From assembly GCA_024711025.1 (NCBI GenBank), contig JANJTP010000002.1:81121-145120 (forward strand): a stretch of 64,000 nucleotides of DNA, given 5' to 3'. The notes below the pieces were generated by a model that made no database searches, had not been told where the DNA came from, and saw nothing but the letters and a program-made list of their open reading frames with translations. A program made the position numbers and the translations under genes. The first letter of the stretch is position 1. Each line of letters opens with the position of its first letter. Of the stretch, positions 49,176 through 61,446 are shown piece after piece. This DNA comes from Solirubrobacteraceae bacterium. Its GTDB lineage: Bacteria; Actinomycetota; Thermoleophilia; Solirubrobacterales; Solirubrobacteraceae.

Positions 49176-50834
49176 ATGCTCACGCTACGCGAGGTCTTCG
49201 CCGAGTTCGACGTTCGCGTGCTCGCCGGCGAGGACGCGCTCGACACCCCCGTCCGCTGGGTGCACATCTCGGAGCTGCTCGATCCGACGCCGTTCCTCTC
49301 CGGCGGCGAGCTGCTGCTGACGACCGGCATGGCGCTCGACACCCCGGCCAAGCAGCGCGAGCTGATCGCCCGCCTCTCCGGCCACGGGCTGGCGGGGCTC
49401 GGCTTCAGTCTCGGCCACTCGCACGAAAGCGCTCCCAAGGCGCTCGTGCGAGCGGCGGAGCGTGCGGGCTTCCCGCTCGTCGAGCTGCCGCGCGACCTGC
49501 CGTTCATCGCGATCACGGAGCGCGCGTTCACGCGCCTGGTCAACGAGCAGTACGCGCTGCTGCGTCGCTCGATAGCCGCCCAGGAGCGCCTGCAGCGGAT
49601 CGTCCTCAGCGAGCGTGGGCTCGATGCGGTCGTGGCGGCGCTCGCGACGCTGATCGGCGGCCCCGCGCTGATCTACGACGCGCGCGGCGAGCCGCAGGCT
49701 ACGCACGCCTTTCGGCGCGAGCTGCCGCCGGGACTGGTCGCGACGCTCGGCGGCGAGCTGCGCGAGCGGGCGCGACGCGCCGATGCGCGTGGCTTCGTGC
49801 CGATGCATCCCGAGCTCGCAGGGCGGGCGCTGGCGCTGCCGGTCGGCTCTCCGGACTCCCCGGACGGCGGACTTCCGCAGGCGTGGCTCGTCGCCGCGAA
49901 GGACGACGGCGCGCTCGCGGAGATCGACCGGCTGATCCTCCATCAGGCGGTCACCGTCGTCGCGCTCGAGCTGCTGCGCCGACGCGTCGCGGACACGACG
50001 GAGCGCCGGCTCGCCGGCGATCTGCTCAACGCGGCGATCGCGGGCGAGCTGGCCGGTCCCGAGCTGACCCGCCGGCTCGAGCCGTTCGGCCTCGGCGGGC
50101 GGGTCACGGTGCTCGTCCTCGCGCCGGAGGAGAGGCTCGCGGAGCGCGCCGAGCTGGCGCTCGGCGAGGCCCTGCGCGGCGAGTCGGTGAGCGCGCTCGT
50201 CGCCCGTCGCGAGCGGTTCGTCGGCGCGCTGCTCCCGGGCTTCGCCGAGGAGGACCTCTTCGAGCTGGCGGAGCGGGTCGCGGTGCGCGTGGGCACCCAG
50301 GTCGGCGCGCCGATTGCCGCGGGCGCCGGGCGAGCCATTCCGGCGGGTCGCGTCAGGGAGAGCTGGAACGAGGCCCGCTTCGCGCTCGAGGCACGCGAGA
50401 TGAGCGTGGCTGCGCGACGCGAGCCCGTCGCTGCGAACGGCAACGGCGGCCCTCGCGTCCCGACGTCGGACGACCCCGTCAGCACCGTCGCGACCTACCG
50501 GGACCTCGGCTCGTTCCAGCTGCTGCTTTCGCTGCAGGACAGCGAGGCGCTGCGGCTCTTCTGCGACTCGATGCTCGCGCCGATCGAGGGCGGCGAGGGT
50601 CACTACGGCGGCGAGCTGATGCGCTCGCTCGAGGCGTTCATCGAGTGCAACGGCCAGTGGGAGTCGGCGGCGCGCCGCCTCTACTGCCACCGTCACACGT
50701 TGCGCTACCGGATCCGCAAGATCCAGGAGCTGACCGGGCGCGATCTGGGGTCGGCGCGTGACCGGATCGAGTTCTGGCTCGCGCTGCGCGGTCGCGAGAT
50801 CGTCCGGCCATCGGGGCGCGAGGCGGCGCGATGA
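49176..50834 (+). CDS. PucR family transcriptional regulator
   Basis: The 552-residue regulator has an N-terminal PucR domain (LTLREVFAEFDVRVLAGEDALDTPVRWVHISEL, with the ELLLTTGMAL strand), a middle GGDEF-like domain (about 300-400) and a C-terminal helix-turn-helix (CNGQWESAARRLYCHRHTLRYRIRKIQELTGRDL). PucR proteins activate purine or amine catabolism genes when bound to a pathway intermediate. It lies 31 bp after the aminotransferase gene and is probably in the same operon, so it may act on the TGTACA palindrome upstream. Confidence 0.9.
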   Translation: MLTLREVFAEFDVRVLAGEDALDTPVRWVHISELLDPTPFLSGGELLLTTGMALDTPAKQRELIARLSGHGLAGLGFSLGHSHESAPKALVRAAERAGFPLVELPRDLPFIAITERAFTRLVNEQYALLRRSIAAQERLQRIVLSERGLDAVVAALATLIGGPALIYDARGEPQATHAFRRELPPGLVATLGGELRERARRADARGFVPMHPELAGRALALPVGSPDSPDGGLPQAWLVAAKDDGALAEIDRLILHQAVTVVALELLRRRVADTTERRLAGDLLNAAIAGELAGPELTRRLEPFGLGGRVTVLVLAPEERLAERAELALGEALRGESVSALVARRERFVGALLPGFAEEDLFELAERVAVRVGTQVGAPIAAGAGRAIPAGRVRESWNEARFALEAREMSVAARREPVAANGNGGPRVPTSDDPVSTVATYRDLGSFQLLLSLQDSEALRLFCDSMLAPIEGGEGHYGGELMRSLEAFIECNGQWESAARRLYCHRHTLRYRIRKIQELTGRDLGSARDRIEFWLALRGREIVRPSGREAAR

Positions 50835-50844
50835 TCCGGTCCGG

Positions 50845-51306
50845 TCACGCTCGTCCCACCGGATGGGCGCCCGCGGTCGCCCGCAGGACGATCCGGGTCT
50901 CGGTCTGGGCTGCGCCGCCGTCGCCGCGGATCGCGCGCACGGTCTCGTCCAGGTCCTCGGGGTTCTGACAGGCGACCCGGACGTGGTAGTCGAAGCGCCC
51001 GGTCACGAACGCCACCTCGCGCACCGCCGGCAGGTCGCGCACGTAGCGTTCGAACACCTCCGGCAGCGTCGCGGGCAGCAGGCGCACGTCGATGAAGGCG
51101 TCGAGCGCGCGTCCCACGGCCTCCAGGTCGACCGTCGCGGTGAAGCCGGTGATGATCCCCGCCCGCTGGAGGCGTCGCACGCGGTCGGCCGCGCCGTGCG
51201 GGCTCAGGCCGACGGCATCGCCGATGCTGGAGAAAGAGGCCCTTCCGTTTCGGACGAGCACGTTGATGATCTGGAAGTCGGTGTCGTCGAGGACCGTGGT
51301 TTGCAC
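50845..51306 (-). CDS. Lrp/AsnC family regulator (AldR-like)
   Basis: The 153-residue protein has an N-terminal helix-turn-helix (LDDTDFQIINVLVRNGRASFSSIGDAVGLSPHGAADRVRRLQRAGIITGF) and a RAM ligand-binding domain (VREVAFVTGRFDYHVRVACQNPEDLDETVRAI). It is divergent from alanine dehydrogenase with 80 bp between, the arrangement of mycobacterial AldR/ald, so alanine is the likely effector. GTG 51306 is the first possible start. Confidence 0.9.
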   Translation of the reverse strand: MQTTVLDDTDFQIINVLVRNGRASFSSIGDAVGLSPHGAADRVRRLQRAGIITGFTATVDLEAVGRALDAFIDVRLLPATLPEVFERYVRDLPAVREVAFVTGRFDYHVRVACQNPEDLDETVRAIRGDGGAAQTETRIVLRATAGAHPVGRA

Positions 51307-51386
51307 AGAATCCTTCCGGCGTATCTTGCGATAAGGCGGCCGACGGGCATCATCGCAGTTGAACGCACAATCCGAGGAGATGGCCC
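51307..51386. promoter_or_regulatory. shared Lrp/ald promoter region
   Basis: Near each end lie related sites, GCACAGAATCC (51303-51313) and GCACAATCC (51365-51373), about 60 bp apart, suitable for wrapping by an Lrp octamer. The ald ribosome binding site GAGGAG lies ten bases before ATG 51387. Confidence 0.4.
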
Positions 51387-52520
51387 ATGAAGGTCGGTGT
51401 CCCCACCGAGATCAAGAAGGATGAGTACCGCGTCGCGCTGACGCCCTCGGGGGTGCGCGAGCTGACGGCCGCAGGCCATGAGGTGATCGTCCAGCAGGGC
51501 GCCGGCGAGGGCTCGGCGATCAGCGACGCCGACTACGTCGCCCAGGGCGCGCAGATCGTCCCCGACGCCGACGCCGTCTTCGCGGGGGCCGACCTCGTCG
51601 TGAAGGTCAAGGAGCCCCAGGCCGTCGAGATCGCCAAGCTGCGCGAGGGGCAGACGCTCTTCACCTACCTGCACCTCGCCCCCGATCCCGAGCAGACGCA
51701 GGGGCTCGTCGCGTCGGGCGCGACGTGCGTCGCCTACGAGACCGTCGAGGACCGGCTCGGCCGGTTGCCGCTGCTGGCGCCGATGAGCGAGATCGCCGGC
51801 AAGATCGCGACCCAGGCGGGCGCATTCATGCTCGAGAAGCCGCTCGGCGGCCGCGGCCTGCTGCTCGGCGGGGTCCCCGGCGTCGCGGCCGGGCGCGTCA
51901 TGGTCATCGGCGGCGGGGTCGTCGGTCAGAACGCGGCCTCGATCGCGCTCGGGATGGGCGCCGAGGTCTACATCTTCGACATGAGCATCGACCGCCTGCG
52001 CGAGCTCGAGCACACGCTCAACCACCAGGCGTCGACCTGCTACGCCACGACGCTCGACATCGAGCAGCGCCTCCCGGAGGTCGACCTCGTGATCGGCGCG
52101 GTGCTGGTCCGCGGGCAGAAGGCGCCGCACGTCGTCACTCGCGAGCAGCTCGCGCTGATGAAGCCCGGTGCCGTGCTCGTCGACGTCTCGATCGACCAGG
52201 GCGGCTGCTTCGAGACCTCGCGGCCGACGACCCACACCAACCCGACCTACGAGGTCGACGGGATCACCCACTACTGCGTTGCGAACATGCCGGGCGCGGT
52301 GCCGATCACCGCGACGTACGCGCTGACGAACGCGACGATGCCGTATGTCATCAAGCTCGCGAGCCTCGGCGTGCACGAGGCGCTGCGCGCCGATCCGGGC
52401 TTCATGCTCGGCCTGAACGTCGCGGCTGGGAAGGTCACCTACGCACCGGTCGCCCGCGATCAGGGCCTGGAGTACACGGATCCCGCAGAGGCCCTGTCGC
52501 TGGTGCCGACCGCGGCCTGA
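51387..52520 (+). CDS. ald: alanine dehydrogenase
   Basis: The 377-residue NAD-dependent enzyme interconverts L-alanine with pyruvate, ammonia and NADH. It shows the N-terminal [19 protein letters not shown], the active-site HLAPDPEQT and KVKEP (substrate Lys), the Rossmann dinucleotide motif [17 protein letters not shown] and the C-terminal [26 protein letters not shown], all typical. The GAGGAG site supports ATG 51387. It may serve the class III aminotransferase that makes alanine nearby. Confidence 0.95.
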   Translation: MKVGVPTEIKKDEYRVALTPSGVRELTAAGHEVIVQQGAGEGSAISDADYVAQGAQIVPDADAVFAGADLVVKVKEPQAVEIAKLREGQTLFTYLHLAPDPEQTQGLVASGATCVAYETVEDRLGRLPLLAPMSEIAGKIATQAGAFMLEKPLGGRGLLLGGVPGVAAGRVMVIGGGVVGQNAASIALGMGAEVYIFDMSIDRLRELEHTLNHQASTCYATTLDIEQRLPEVDLVIGAVLVRGQKAPHVVTREQLALMKPGAVLVDVSIDQGGCFETSRPTTHTNPTYEVDGITHYCVANMPGAVPITATYALTNATMPYVIKLASLGVHEALRADPGFMLGLNVAAGKVTYAPVARDQGLEYTDPAEALSLVPTAA

Positions 52521-52530
52521 GGTCCGCTGC

Positions 52531-52536
52531 TACCCT
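52531..52536 (+). promoter_or_regulatory. -10 element (TACCCT) of the str operon
   Basis: GCTACCCT lies ten bases before ATG 52547, so the rpsL mRNA would have a leader of only about three bases. No Shine-Dalgarno site is present. Confidence 0.5.
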
Positions 52537-52546
52537 CCTCCGTCGC

Positions 52547-52942
52547 ATGCCCACGACCAGTCAGCTCATCCGTAAGGGCCGCACGCCCAAGGCGAAGAAG
52601 CTCTCCACGCCCGGCCTCAAGTCAGGCAAGGGACGCAAGCGGAAGGTCGCGGCGCCTCAGCGCCGCGGCGTCTGCACCCGCGTCTACACGACCACGCCGA
52701 AGAAGCCGAACTCGGCGCTGCGCAAGGTGGCCCGCGTCCGGATCTCCGGCGGCGCCGAGGTGACCGCCTACATCCCGGGCGAGGGCCACAACCTGCAGGA
52801 GCACTCGGTGGTGCTCGTGCGCGGCGGTCGCGTCAAGGACCTGCCGGGAGTGCGCTACAAGGTCGTTCGCGGAACGCTCGACGCCGCCGGCGTCAGCGAC
52901 CGCAAGCAGGCCCGCAGCCAGTACGGCGTCAAGAAGAAGTAG
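52547..52942 (+). CDS. rpsL: 30S ribosomal protein S12
   Basis: The 131-residue protein has [34 protein letters not shown] and [21 protein letters not shown]. Lysines at the positions equal to E. coli K42 and K87 are kept, so streptomycin sensitivity is expected. The middle of the N-terminal arm is longer ([19 protein letters not shown]). It is the first gene of the str operon and appears leaderless, which is unusual for so highly expressed a gene. Confidence 0.96.
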   Translation: MPTTSQLIRKGRTPKAKKLSTPGLKSGKGRKRKVAAPQRRGVCTRVYTTTPKKPNSALRKVARVRISGGAEVTAYIPGEGHNLQEHSVVLVRGGRVKDLPGVRYKVVRGTLDAAGVSDRKQARSQYGVKKK

Positions 52943-52951
52943 CCCGAGAGA

Positions 52952-53419
52952 ATGCGCCGCAACGCCGCTTCCATCCGGACGATCGAGCCGGACCCCATCC
53001 ATCGCTCGCGCCTCGTCCAGCAGGTCATCAACAAGGTGATGCTCGACGGCCGGAAGGCGACCGCCGAGAAGATCGTCTACGACGCTCTCGCGGTCATCGC
53101 CGAGAAGACCGGCAACGATCCGGTCGAGGAGCTCGAGAAGTCGCTCAAGATCCTGACCCCCGCGCTCGAGGTTCGGTCGCGGCGCGTCGGCGGCGCGACC
53201 TACCAGGTCCCGGTCGAGGTGCCTGCGCGCCGCGCGCGCACGCTCGCCGTTCGCTGGCTCGTCGAGTTCTCCCGCCAGCGTCGTGAGAAGACGATGGCCC
53301 AGCGGCTCGCCAACGAGCTGCTCGACGCCCAGCAGCAGCAGGGTGGCGCCTACAAGCGCAAGGACGACATCTACCGCATGGCGCAGGCCAACAAGGCCTT
53401 CGCCCACTATCGCTGGTAG
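52952..53419 (+). CDS. rpsG: 30S ribosomal protein S7
   Basis: The 155-residue protein is a normal-length S7 that nucleates the 30S head. It has [45 protein letters not shown] and [17 protein letters not shown]. It starts 9 bp after rpsL with a GAGAGA site. fusA does not follow directly; an opposite-strand gene and 890 bp intervene. Confidence 0.96.
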   Translation: MRRNAASIRTIEPDPIHRSRLVQQVINKVMLDGRKATAEKIVYDALAVIAEKTGNDPVEELEKSLKILTPALEVRSRRVGGATYQVPVEVPARRARTLAVRWLVEFSRQRREKTMAQRLANELLDAQQQQGGAYKRKDDIYRMAQANKAFAHYRW

Positions 53420-53487
53420 CGGGCGCCGCACCCGCCGTTCGCGGCCGCCCGGCGGTGCGCGGAGCCGCTTGGCGGCGTCCTCGCCTC

Positions 53488-53508
53488 GCCGATGGCTCGG
53501 CCATCGGC
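53488..53508. terminator. hairpin between convergent rpsG and membrane-protein gene
   Basis: GCCGATGGC, TCG loop, GCCATCGGC form a perfect 9-bp stem. It lies between the rpsG stop (53419) and the stop of the minus-strand gene (53674), so it could terminate both transcripts. The rest of this 254-bp gap shows no gene. Confidence 0.5.
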
Positions 53509-53673
53509 TTCGGCTGCGTCCTTGCCGGCCGGTCCCGCGCCCTCGCCGGCCGACCACGTCCGGCGTGCGCGACACCCGCTCCCAGCGCGCCCGACACTCG
53601 CTCCGAGCGCCGTTGTCACCGTGCCCCCCGCGATAGGGCGAGCTCCGTGCCCGCCGACGCCTAAGCCTCCCGG

Positions 53674-54102
53674 TCAGGCGGCTCGGCGCAGCGCGATCGT
53701 CGCGCCGACCGTGACGAGCAGCAGGGAGCCGGCGGCCTCGAGGTAGGCGCCGACTCCGGCGATGGAGCGGCCCCCGGCGAGCCGTTCTCCGACGAGGCCG
53801 GCCTGGTCGATGTCCGGCAGGTCGCCGAACAGCGCGATCGCCAGACCCCCCAGGCCCGCGAAGGCGAGCGCGAGCGGCGCTGCGGCACTGCCGCGAAGCG
53901 CAAGCGGCAGGAGCGTCGCAGCGAGCGCCGCCAGCACGAGCAGGGCGGGGCCGTGTAGGTCCCAGCCGGTGCTGTCCAGCGCCGGGAGCACCGTGCCGTC
54001 CTGCTCGATCCGGATCACCGGCAGGAAGGTCGCCGCGGCGAGGCAGGCCGCGCCGGCGACGCCCGTCGCGGCGAGCGCTCCGCGCAGCGTCCCGCCGGTC
54101 AT
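53674..54102 (-). CDS. four-helix membrane protein of unknown function
   Basis: The 142-residue protein has four hydrophobic helices (about 7-25, 48-68, 70-92 and 118-138) and a short external loop with IRIEQDGTVLPALDSTGWDLHG. No motif I can name. It is encoded on the strand opposite to the str operon, between rpsG and fusA. ATG 54102 lies nine bases after TACCCG, a weak -10. Confidence 0.7.
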   Translation of the reverse strand: MTGGTLRGALAATGVAGAACLAAATFLPVIRIEQDGTVLPALDSTGWDLHGPALLVLAALAATLLPLALRGSAAAPLALAFAGLGGLAIALFGDLPDIDQAGLVGERLAGGRSIAGVGAYLEAAGSLLLVTVGATIALRRAA

Positions 54103-54134
54103 CCCGGGCTGCGGGTACGCGACTCGCGTGCTGC

Positions 54135-54140
54135 TATCAT
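54135..54140 (+). promoter_or_regulatory. -10 element (TATCAT) of fusA
   Basis: TGC precedes TATCAT, giving an extended -10. The predicted leader from about 54147 to ATG 54313 is some 165 nt, much longer than other leaders in the window. Confidence 0.5.
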
Positions 54141-54202
54141 CGCCGTCCCGTCGCGGAGAGCCGCTCACGCGTGCCCTCCGCCGGTGAGGATCCTGCTCCA
54201 CG

Positions 54203-54223
54203 ATGGACCGCTCGAGCACATAG
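54203..54223 (+). other. possible six-codon leader ORF before fusA
   Basis: ATG 54203 opens a frame MDRSST ending in TAG at 54221-54223, within the fusA leader and 33 bp before the attenuator-like hairpin. A GGTGAGGA sequence precedes it. It could be a leader peptide, but so short a frame can occur by chance. Confidence 0.25.
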
Positions 54224-54256
54224 CGTCGCATCCGGGCCTCGACCCTGCTGTGCACG

Positions 54257-54281
54257 CGGGCCCGAGAGGCCCGTTCTCTTT
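54257..54281 (+). terminator. attenuator-like hairpin in the fusA leader
   Basis: CGGGCC, loop CGAGA, GGCCCG, then TTCTCTTT. It is a short stem with a pyrimidine/U-rich tail, 31 bases before the fusA ATG, placed to cut transcription before the gene. Confidence 0.5.
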
Positions 54282-54312
54282 GCTCTGACCCACCAACGCG
54301 ATCACGCTGACC

Positions 54313-56403
<2,091 letters not shown>

Positions 56404-56427
56404 AACGCAGCGGCGGCTCATCTGAGC

Positions 56428-56433
56428 TAGCTT
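56428..56433 (+). promoter_or_regulatory. -10 element (TAGCTT), possible tuf promoter
   Basis: GCTAGCTT in the fusA-tuf gap predicts a start near 56440 and a leader of about 58 nt with AGGAG before GTG 56498. tuf probably also reads from fusA. Confidence 0.35.
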
Positions 56434-56497
56434 TCCCTGGTTCGCCGAGGCGCGATCAGGTCGACACCCCAAGACGCAGACACAGGAGCGAACAGCA

Positions 56498-57682
<1,185 letters not shown>

Positions 57683-57687
57683 CAACG

Positions 57688-57729
57688 GCGCGCGGGAGCG
57701 GGGCACGCAAGCCCCGCTCCCCCCGCGCC
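57688..57729 (+). terminator. long hairpin after tuf
   Basis: GGAGCGGGGC (57695-57704) and GCCCCGCTCC (57711-57720) pair perfectly, and GC-rich flanks (GGCGCGC and GCGCC) extend the stem. No U tract follows; it may need a factor or serve as an RNA end. It separates the str and S10 operons. Confidence 0.6.
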
Positions 57730-57867
57730 TGCATCACCAGATACGACGCGCAGGACCAACAGGGGCGGGCCCCCGGCCGGTCAAGGGGATCCGCCCTCGG
57801 CGCGCAAAAGCTCACCAGACAGCATCAAGCAGACAGCAGACGGACGACTCGCTCAGAGAGCAGGCAC

Positions 57868-58194
57868 ATGGCAGCCGCCACACAGAACAAGATCCGCATC
57901 CGGCTCAAGGCCTATGACCATCAGGCCATCGAGACGGCTGCCAAGGAGATCGTCGAGACGGCGACGCGCACCGGTGCGAACGTGACCGGGCCCGTGCCGC
58001 TGCCGACGGAGAAGAACGTCTACTGCGTGATCCGCTCGCCGTTCAAGGACAAGGACTCGCGCGAGCACTTCGAGATCCGCACCCACAAGCGCCTCATCGA
58101 CATCCACCAGCCGACGCCCAAGACGGTCGACTCGCTCCAGCGGCTCGACCACCTGCCCGCGGGCGTCGACATCGAGATCCGGCTCGCCGGTTGA
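57868..58194 (+). CDS. rpsJ: 30S ribosomal protein S10 (NusE)
   Basis: The 108-residue protein has [66 protein letters not shown] and a typical C-terminus. S10 sits in the 30S head and is also the antitermination factor NusE. It leads the S10 operon. The 185-nt stretch before it has no gene: the leader can pair AGGGGCGG with CCGCCCT across 57760-57795, a possible control structure. Confidence 0.96.
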   Translation: MAAATQNKIRIRLKAYDHQAIETAAKEIVETATRTGANVTGPVPLPTEKNVYCVIRSPFKDKDSREHFEIRTHKRLIDIHQPTPKTVDSLQRLDHLPAGVDIEIRLAG

Positions 58195-58198
58195 CACC

Positions 58199-58816
58199 AT
58201 GCCCGCAATCCTCGCCAAGAAGCTCGGCATGACGCAGCTGTTCCTCGAGGACGGTCGCGTCGAGCGCGTCACCGTGCTCGAGGCCGGCCCGTGTCCCGTG
58301 ACGGCCAAGCGCACCGCTGAGCGGGACGGCTACGACGCCGTCCAGCTCGCCTTCGGCGCCACGAAGGAGAAGCACCTCACCAAGCCCGAGCTCGGCCACC
58401 TCAAGAAGGCCGGCGCCGCGCCGCACCGCCACCTCGTCGAGTTCCGCGACGAGGGCGGCGAGCTGAGGATCGGCGACACCGTGACCGCCGATGTCTTCCA
58501 GGAGGGCGACACCGTCAAGGTCGCGGGGAAGTCGAAGGGCAAGGGCTTCCAGGGGACCGTCAAGCGCCACGGCTTCGCTCGCGGCCCGGTGACCCACGGC
58601 TCGCACAACGTGCGCGCTCCGGGCTCGATCGGCGCCTCGGCCTATCCGGCGCGAGTCTTCAAGGGCCTGCGCGGCCCCGGTCAGATGGGCAACCGGCGCG
58701 TGACGCGGCGCGGCCTCACGATCGTACGGGTCGACGCCGGGAAGAACCTGCTCCTCGTCCGCGGTGCCGTGCCCGGCGCGCGCGGCGGTCTCGTGGAGGT
58801 CCGTACCGATGCCTGA
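58199..58816 (+). CDS. rplC: 50S ribosomal protein L3
   Basis: The 205-residue protein has [22 protein letters not shown], the long loop [54 protein letters not shown] and the C-terminal [15 protein letters not shown]. It starts 4 bp after rpsJ. Its last 8 bases overlap the rplD gene. Confidence 0.96.
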   Translation: MPAILAKKLGMTQLFLEDGRVERVTVLEAGPCPVTAKRTAERDGYDAVQLAFGATKEKHLTKPELGHLKKAGAAPHRHLVEFRDEGGELRIGDTVTADVFQEGDTVKVAGKSKGKGFQGTVKRHGFARGPVTHGSHNVRAPGSIGASAYPARVFKGLRGPGQMGNRRVTRRGLTIVRVDAGKNLLLVRGAVPGARGGLVEVRTDA

Positions 58817-59447
58817 CGCCCCCGTCCTCGGCACCCAGCGGACCGTCGCCCTCGAGCAGTCGGCGTTCGGCGCGCGCTTCAACGGCCAGCTCGTCCACGA
58901 GTCGGTTCGCGCCGAGCTGGCGGCTCGCCGCCGCGGCACCGCATCGACGAAGACGCGCGGCAACGTGCGCGGCGGCGGCTCCAAGCCGTGGCGCCAGAAG
59001 GGCACGGGGCGTGCCCGCGCCGGCTCGTCGCGCTCGCCGCTGTGGATCGGCGGCGGCACCGTCTTCGGTCCGCAGCCGCGCAACTACACGTTCAAGGTCA
59101 ATCGCAAGGAGCGTCGCGCCGCGCTGCGCAGCGCGCTCTCGGTGCACGCCGAGCGCGGCTCGCTCGCAGTGCTCGACGTGGAGCCGTTCGGCGGCCCTCC
59201 GTCGACCAAGCGCGCCGCGGAGCTGCTCGGCGACTGGGCGGCCGGAGGCTCCGTGCTGGTACTGCTGACCGAGGAGCAGGCGCCCGTCGCGCTCTCGTTC
59301 CGCAACCTGGCACGCGTCTCGGTGCTGCCTGCCGGCGAGGCCGGCATCGCCGATCTCGTCGGCGCCTCGCGCGTCGTGGCCAGCGAGGCGGCGCTCCGCG
59401 AGCTGACGGCCCGGGCCTCGGGCGCGGGCGCGGAGGAGGAGGTCTGA
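58809..59447 (+). CDS. rplD: 50S ribosomal protein L4
   Basis: The 212-residue protein has the loop TKTRGNVRGGGSKPWRQKGTGRARAGSSRSPLWIGGGTVFGP that reaches into the exit tunnel, and PRNYTFKVNRKERRAALRSAL after it. It can also repress the S10 operon in E. coli. ATG 58809 overlaps the rplC stop by 8 bp; the longer frame from 58764 is inside rplC. Confidence 0.95.
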   Translation: MPDAPVLGTQRTVALEQSAFGARFNGQLVHESVRAELAARRRGTASTKTRGNVRGGGSKPWRQKGTGRARAGSSRSPLWIGGGTVFGPQPRNYTFKVNRKERRAALRSALSVHAERGSLAVLDVEPFGGPPSTKRAAELLGDWAAGGSVLVLLTEEQAPVALSFRNLARVSVLPAGEAGIADLVGASRVVASEAALRELTARASGAGAEEEV

Positions 59448-59449
59448 GC

Positions 59450-59749
59450 ATGGACCACACACAGGTCATCATTCGCCCCGTCGTGAGCGAGAAGAGCTAC
59501 GTGCTCGCCGCGCACGGCCGGTACACCTTCCGCGTCCATCAGGATGCGCACAAGACCCAGATCCGCCAGGCGGTCGAGGCCCTCTTCGACGTTCGCGTCG
59601 TCGAGGTTCGCACCGTCTCGATGAAGTCCAAGCCCAAGCGCCGGGGTGTGACCTCCGGGCGCACGCGGCGCTGGAAGAAGGCGATCGTGGAGCTGCGCGC
59701 CGGCGACTCGATCCCGGTCTTCCAGGGCATTCAGGGGCTGGAGGGGTAG
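59450..59749 (+). CDS. rplW: 50S ribosomal protein L23
   Basis: The 99-residue protein has VIIRPVVSEKSYVLAAHGRYTFRVHQDAHKTQIRQAVEALF and the KPKRRGVTSGRTRRWKKAIVEL loop and tail. It lies at the tunnel exit and binds the signal recognition particle and trigger factor. It starts 2 bp after the rplD stop. Confidence 0.95.
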   Translation: MDHTQVIIRPVVSEKSYVLAAHGRYTFRVHQDAHKTQIRQAVEALFDVRVVEVRTVSMKSKPKRRGVTSGRTRRWKKAIVELRAGDSIPVFQGIQGLEG

Positions 59750-59755
59750 AGCGTC

Positions 59756-60598
59756 ATGGCGATTCGCAAGCCGAAGCCCACGAGTCCAGGTCGTCGCTTC
59801 GCGACGTACCCGGATTTCGCGGAGATCACCAAGAGCGAGCCTGAGAAGAGCCTCGTCGAGGGCCTCAAGAAGTCCGGCGGGCGCAACAGCGCCGGACGCA
59901 AGACGTCTCGTCATCGCGGCGGAGGTGCCAAGCGCCTCTACCGCCGGATCGACTTCAAGCGTCGCAAGGACGGGGTGCCGGCGAAGGTCGCGGCGATCGA
60001 GTACGACCCCAACCGCACGGCGTATATCGCGCTCCTGCACTACGTGGACGGCGAGAAGGCGTACATCCTCGCTCCGAACCGGCTTCAGGTCGGCGCGACC
60101 GTGATGTCGGGCGAGGGCGCCGAGATCGCGCTCGGCAACTGCCTGCCCCTGGCGAGCATGCCGACCGGCACGGTCGTCCACAACGTCGAGCTGCAGCCGG
60201 GACGCGGCGGCCAGATGGGCCGCTCGGCCGGAACCGGGATCCAGCTCATGGCGAAGGAGGGCGGCATGGCGACGTTGCGGCTCCCCTCCGGCGAGATGCG
60301 GATGGTCCAGGCGGAGTGCCGCGCTACGGTAGGGGCGATCGGCAACTCCGACCACCAGAACGTCAAGGTCGGCAAGGCGGGCCGCAAGCGCCACATGGGC
60401 GTCCGTCCGCAGACGCGTGGAACGGCGATGAACCCGGTCGACCACCCGCACGGTGGCGGCGAGGGCTCGACGACGGCGGGGCGTCATCCGGTCACTCCGT
60501 GGGGCAAGCCGACGCTGGGCTACCGCACACGCAAGAAGAGCAAGGCGTCCGACCGCTACATCGTTCGCGGCCGGCGTCGCGGGAAGGGCAGGAAGTAG
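59756..60598 (+). CDS. rplB: 50S ribosomal protein L2
   Basis: The 280-residue protein contributes to peptidyl transfer. It has [25 protein letters not shown] at the N-terminus, [39 protein letters not shown] and the C-terminal [34 protein letters not shown], with the conserved His of HPHGGG. It has normal length. Confidence 0.97.
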   Translation: MAIRKPKPTSPGRRFATYPDFAEITKSEPEKSLVEGLKKSGGRNSAGRKTSRHRGGGAKRLYRRIDFKRRKDGVPAKVAAIEYDPNRTAYIALLHYVDGEKAYILAPNRLQVGATVMSGEGAEIALGNCLPLASMPTGTVVHNVELQPGRGGQMGRSAGTGIQLMAKEGGMATLRLPSGEMRMVQAECRATVGAIGNSDHQNVKVGKAGRKRHMGVRPQTRGTAMNPVDHPHGGGEGSTTAGRHPVTPWGKPTLGYRTRKKSKASDRYIVRGRRRGKGRK

Positions 60599-60600
60599 CC

Positions 60601-60873
60601 GTGAGCCGTTCGAGCAAGAAGGGCCCGTTCGTCGAGGTGCGACTCATGTCGCGAATCGTCGCGATGAACGAGCAGAACAAGAAGCAGATGCTCAAGACCT
60701 GGTCGCGCACCTCGACGATCTTCCCCGAGATGGTCGGGCACACGATCGCCGTTCACGACGGGCGCAAGCACGTCCCCGTGTTCGTCAGCGAGTCGATGGT
60801 CGGCCACAAGCTCGGCGAGTTCGCGCCGACCCGCACGTACCGCGGGCACGCGGGCTCGGGGAAGGTCCGGTAG
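60601..60873 (+). CDS. rpsS: 30S ribosomal protein S19
   Basis: The 90-residue protein has [70 protein letters not shown]. It sits in the 30S head with S13. GTG 60601 begins 2 bp after rplB. Confidence 0.95.
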   Translation: MSRSSKKGPFVEVRLMSRIVAMNEQNKKQMLKTWSRTSTIFPEMVGHTIAVHDGRKHVPVFVSESMVGHKLGEFAPTRTYRGHAGSGKVR

Positions 60874-60877
60874 CACG

Positions 60878-61438
60878 ATGGCCGACGAGCAGGACAAGCG
60901 CGCCGAGGACGAGGAGACCGTGGTCGATCCGGTCGAGGAGGGCGCCGGCGTGGAGCCGCAGCCCGCAGCCGAGGCCGAGCCGGCGACCCCTGCCGAAGAG
61001 CCCGCCGCCGAGCGCAAGGAGCGGGCGGCCAAGAAGCCGGCCGAGTCGAAGGCGGCAGGGCGCGGGAAGACCGCCAAGGGCGCTCAGCCGGCAGGCGAGC
61101 GGCCGGTCGTGCGCGCCCAGGCGAAGTACGTCCGGTCGTCGGCCCGCAAGGCGCGCCTGGTGTGCGACCACCTGCGCGGCAAGTCGGTCACCGAGGCGCG
61201 GGCCATCCTCATCCACGCCCCCCGCGCGGTCGCCGCGGACTGGAGCAAGCTGCTCGAGTCAGCCGTCGCGAACGCGGAGCACAACCACGAGCTGCTCGGC
61301 GAGGACCTGCGGATCCTCTCCGTCACGGCCGACGAGGGCCCGACCCTCAAGCGCTTCCGCCCCCGGGCGATGGGTCGCGCGGCACGGATCCGCAAGCGCA
61401 CCAGCCACCTCACGATCCTGCTCACGCCGAAGGAGTAA
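60878..61438 (+). CDS. rplV: 50S ribosomal protein L22 with a long N-terminal extension
   Basis: The C-terminal 110 residues (from about [25 protein letters not shown]) are a normal L22, including the [46 protein letters not shown] beta-hairpin loop in the exit tunnel. The first 75 residues are an acidic-then-Ala/Lys-rich disordered segment absent from most L22 proteins. The only ATG that links to the preceding gene is 60878, four bases after rpsS, so the extension appears real. Confidence 0.93.
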   Translation: MADEQDKRAEDEETVVDPVEEGAGVEPQPAAEAEPATPAEEPAAERKERAAKKPAESKAAGRGKTAKGAQPAGERPVVRAQAKYVRSSARKARLVCDHLRGKSVTEARAILIHAPRAVAADWSKLLESAVANAEHNHELLGEDLRILSVTADEGPTLKRFRPRAMGRAARIRKRTSHLTILLTPKE

Positions 61439-61446
61439 CGAAGCTC

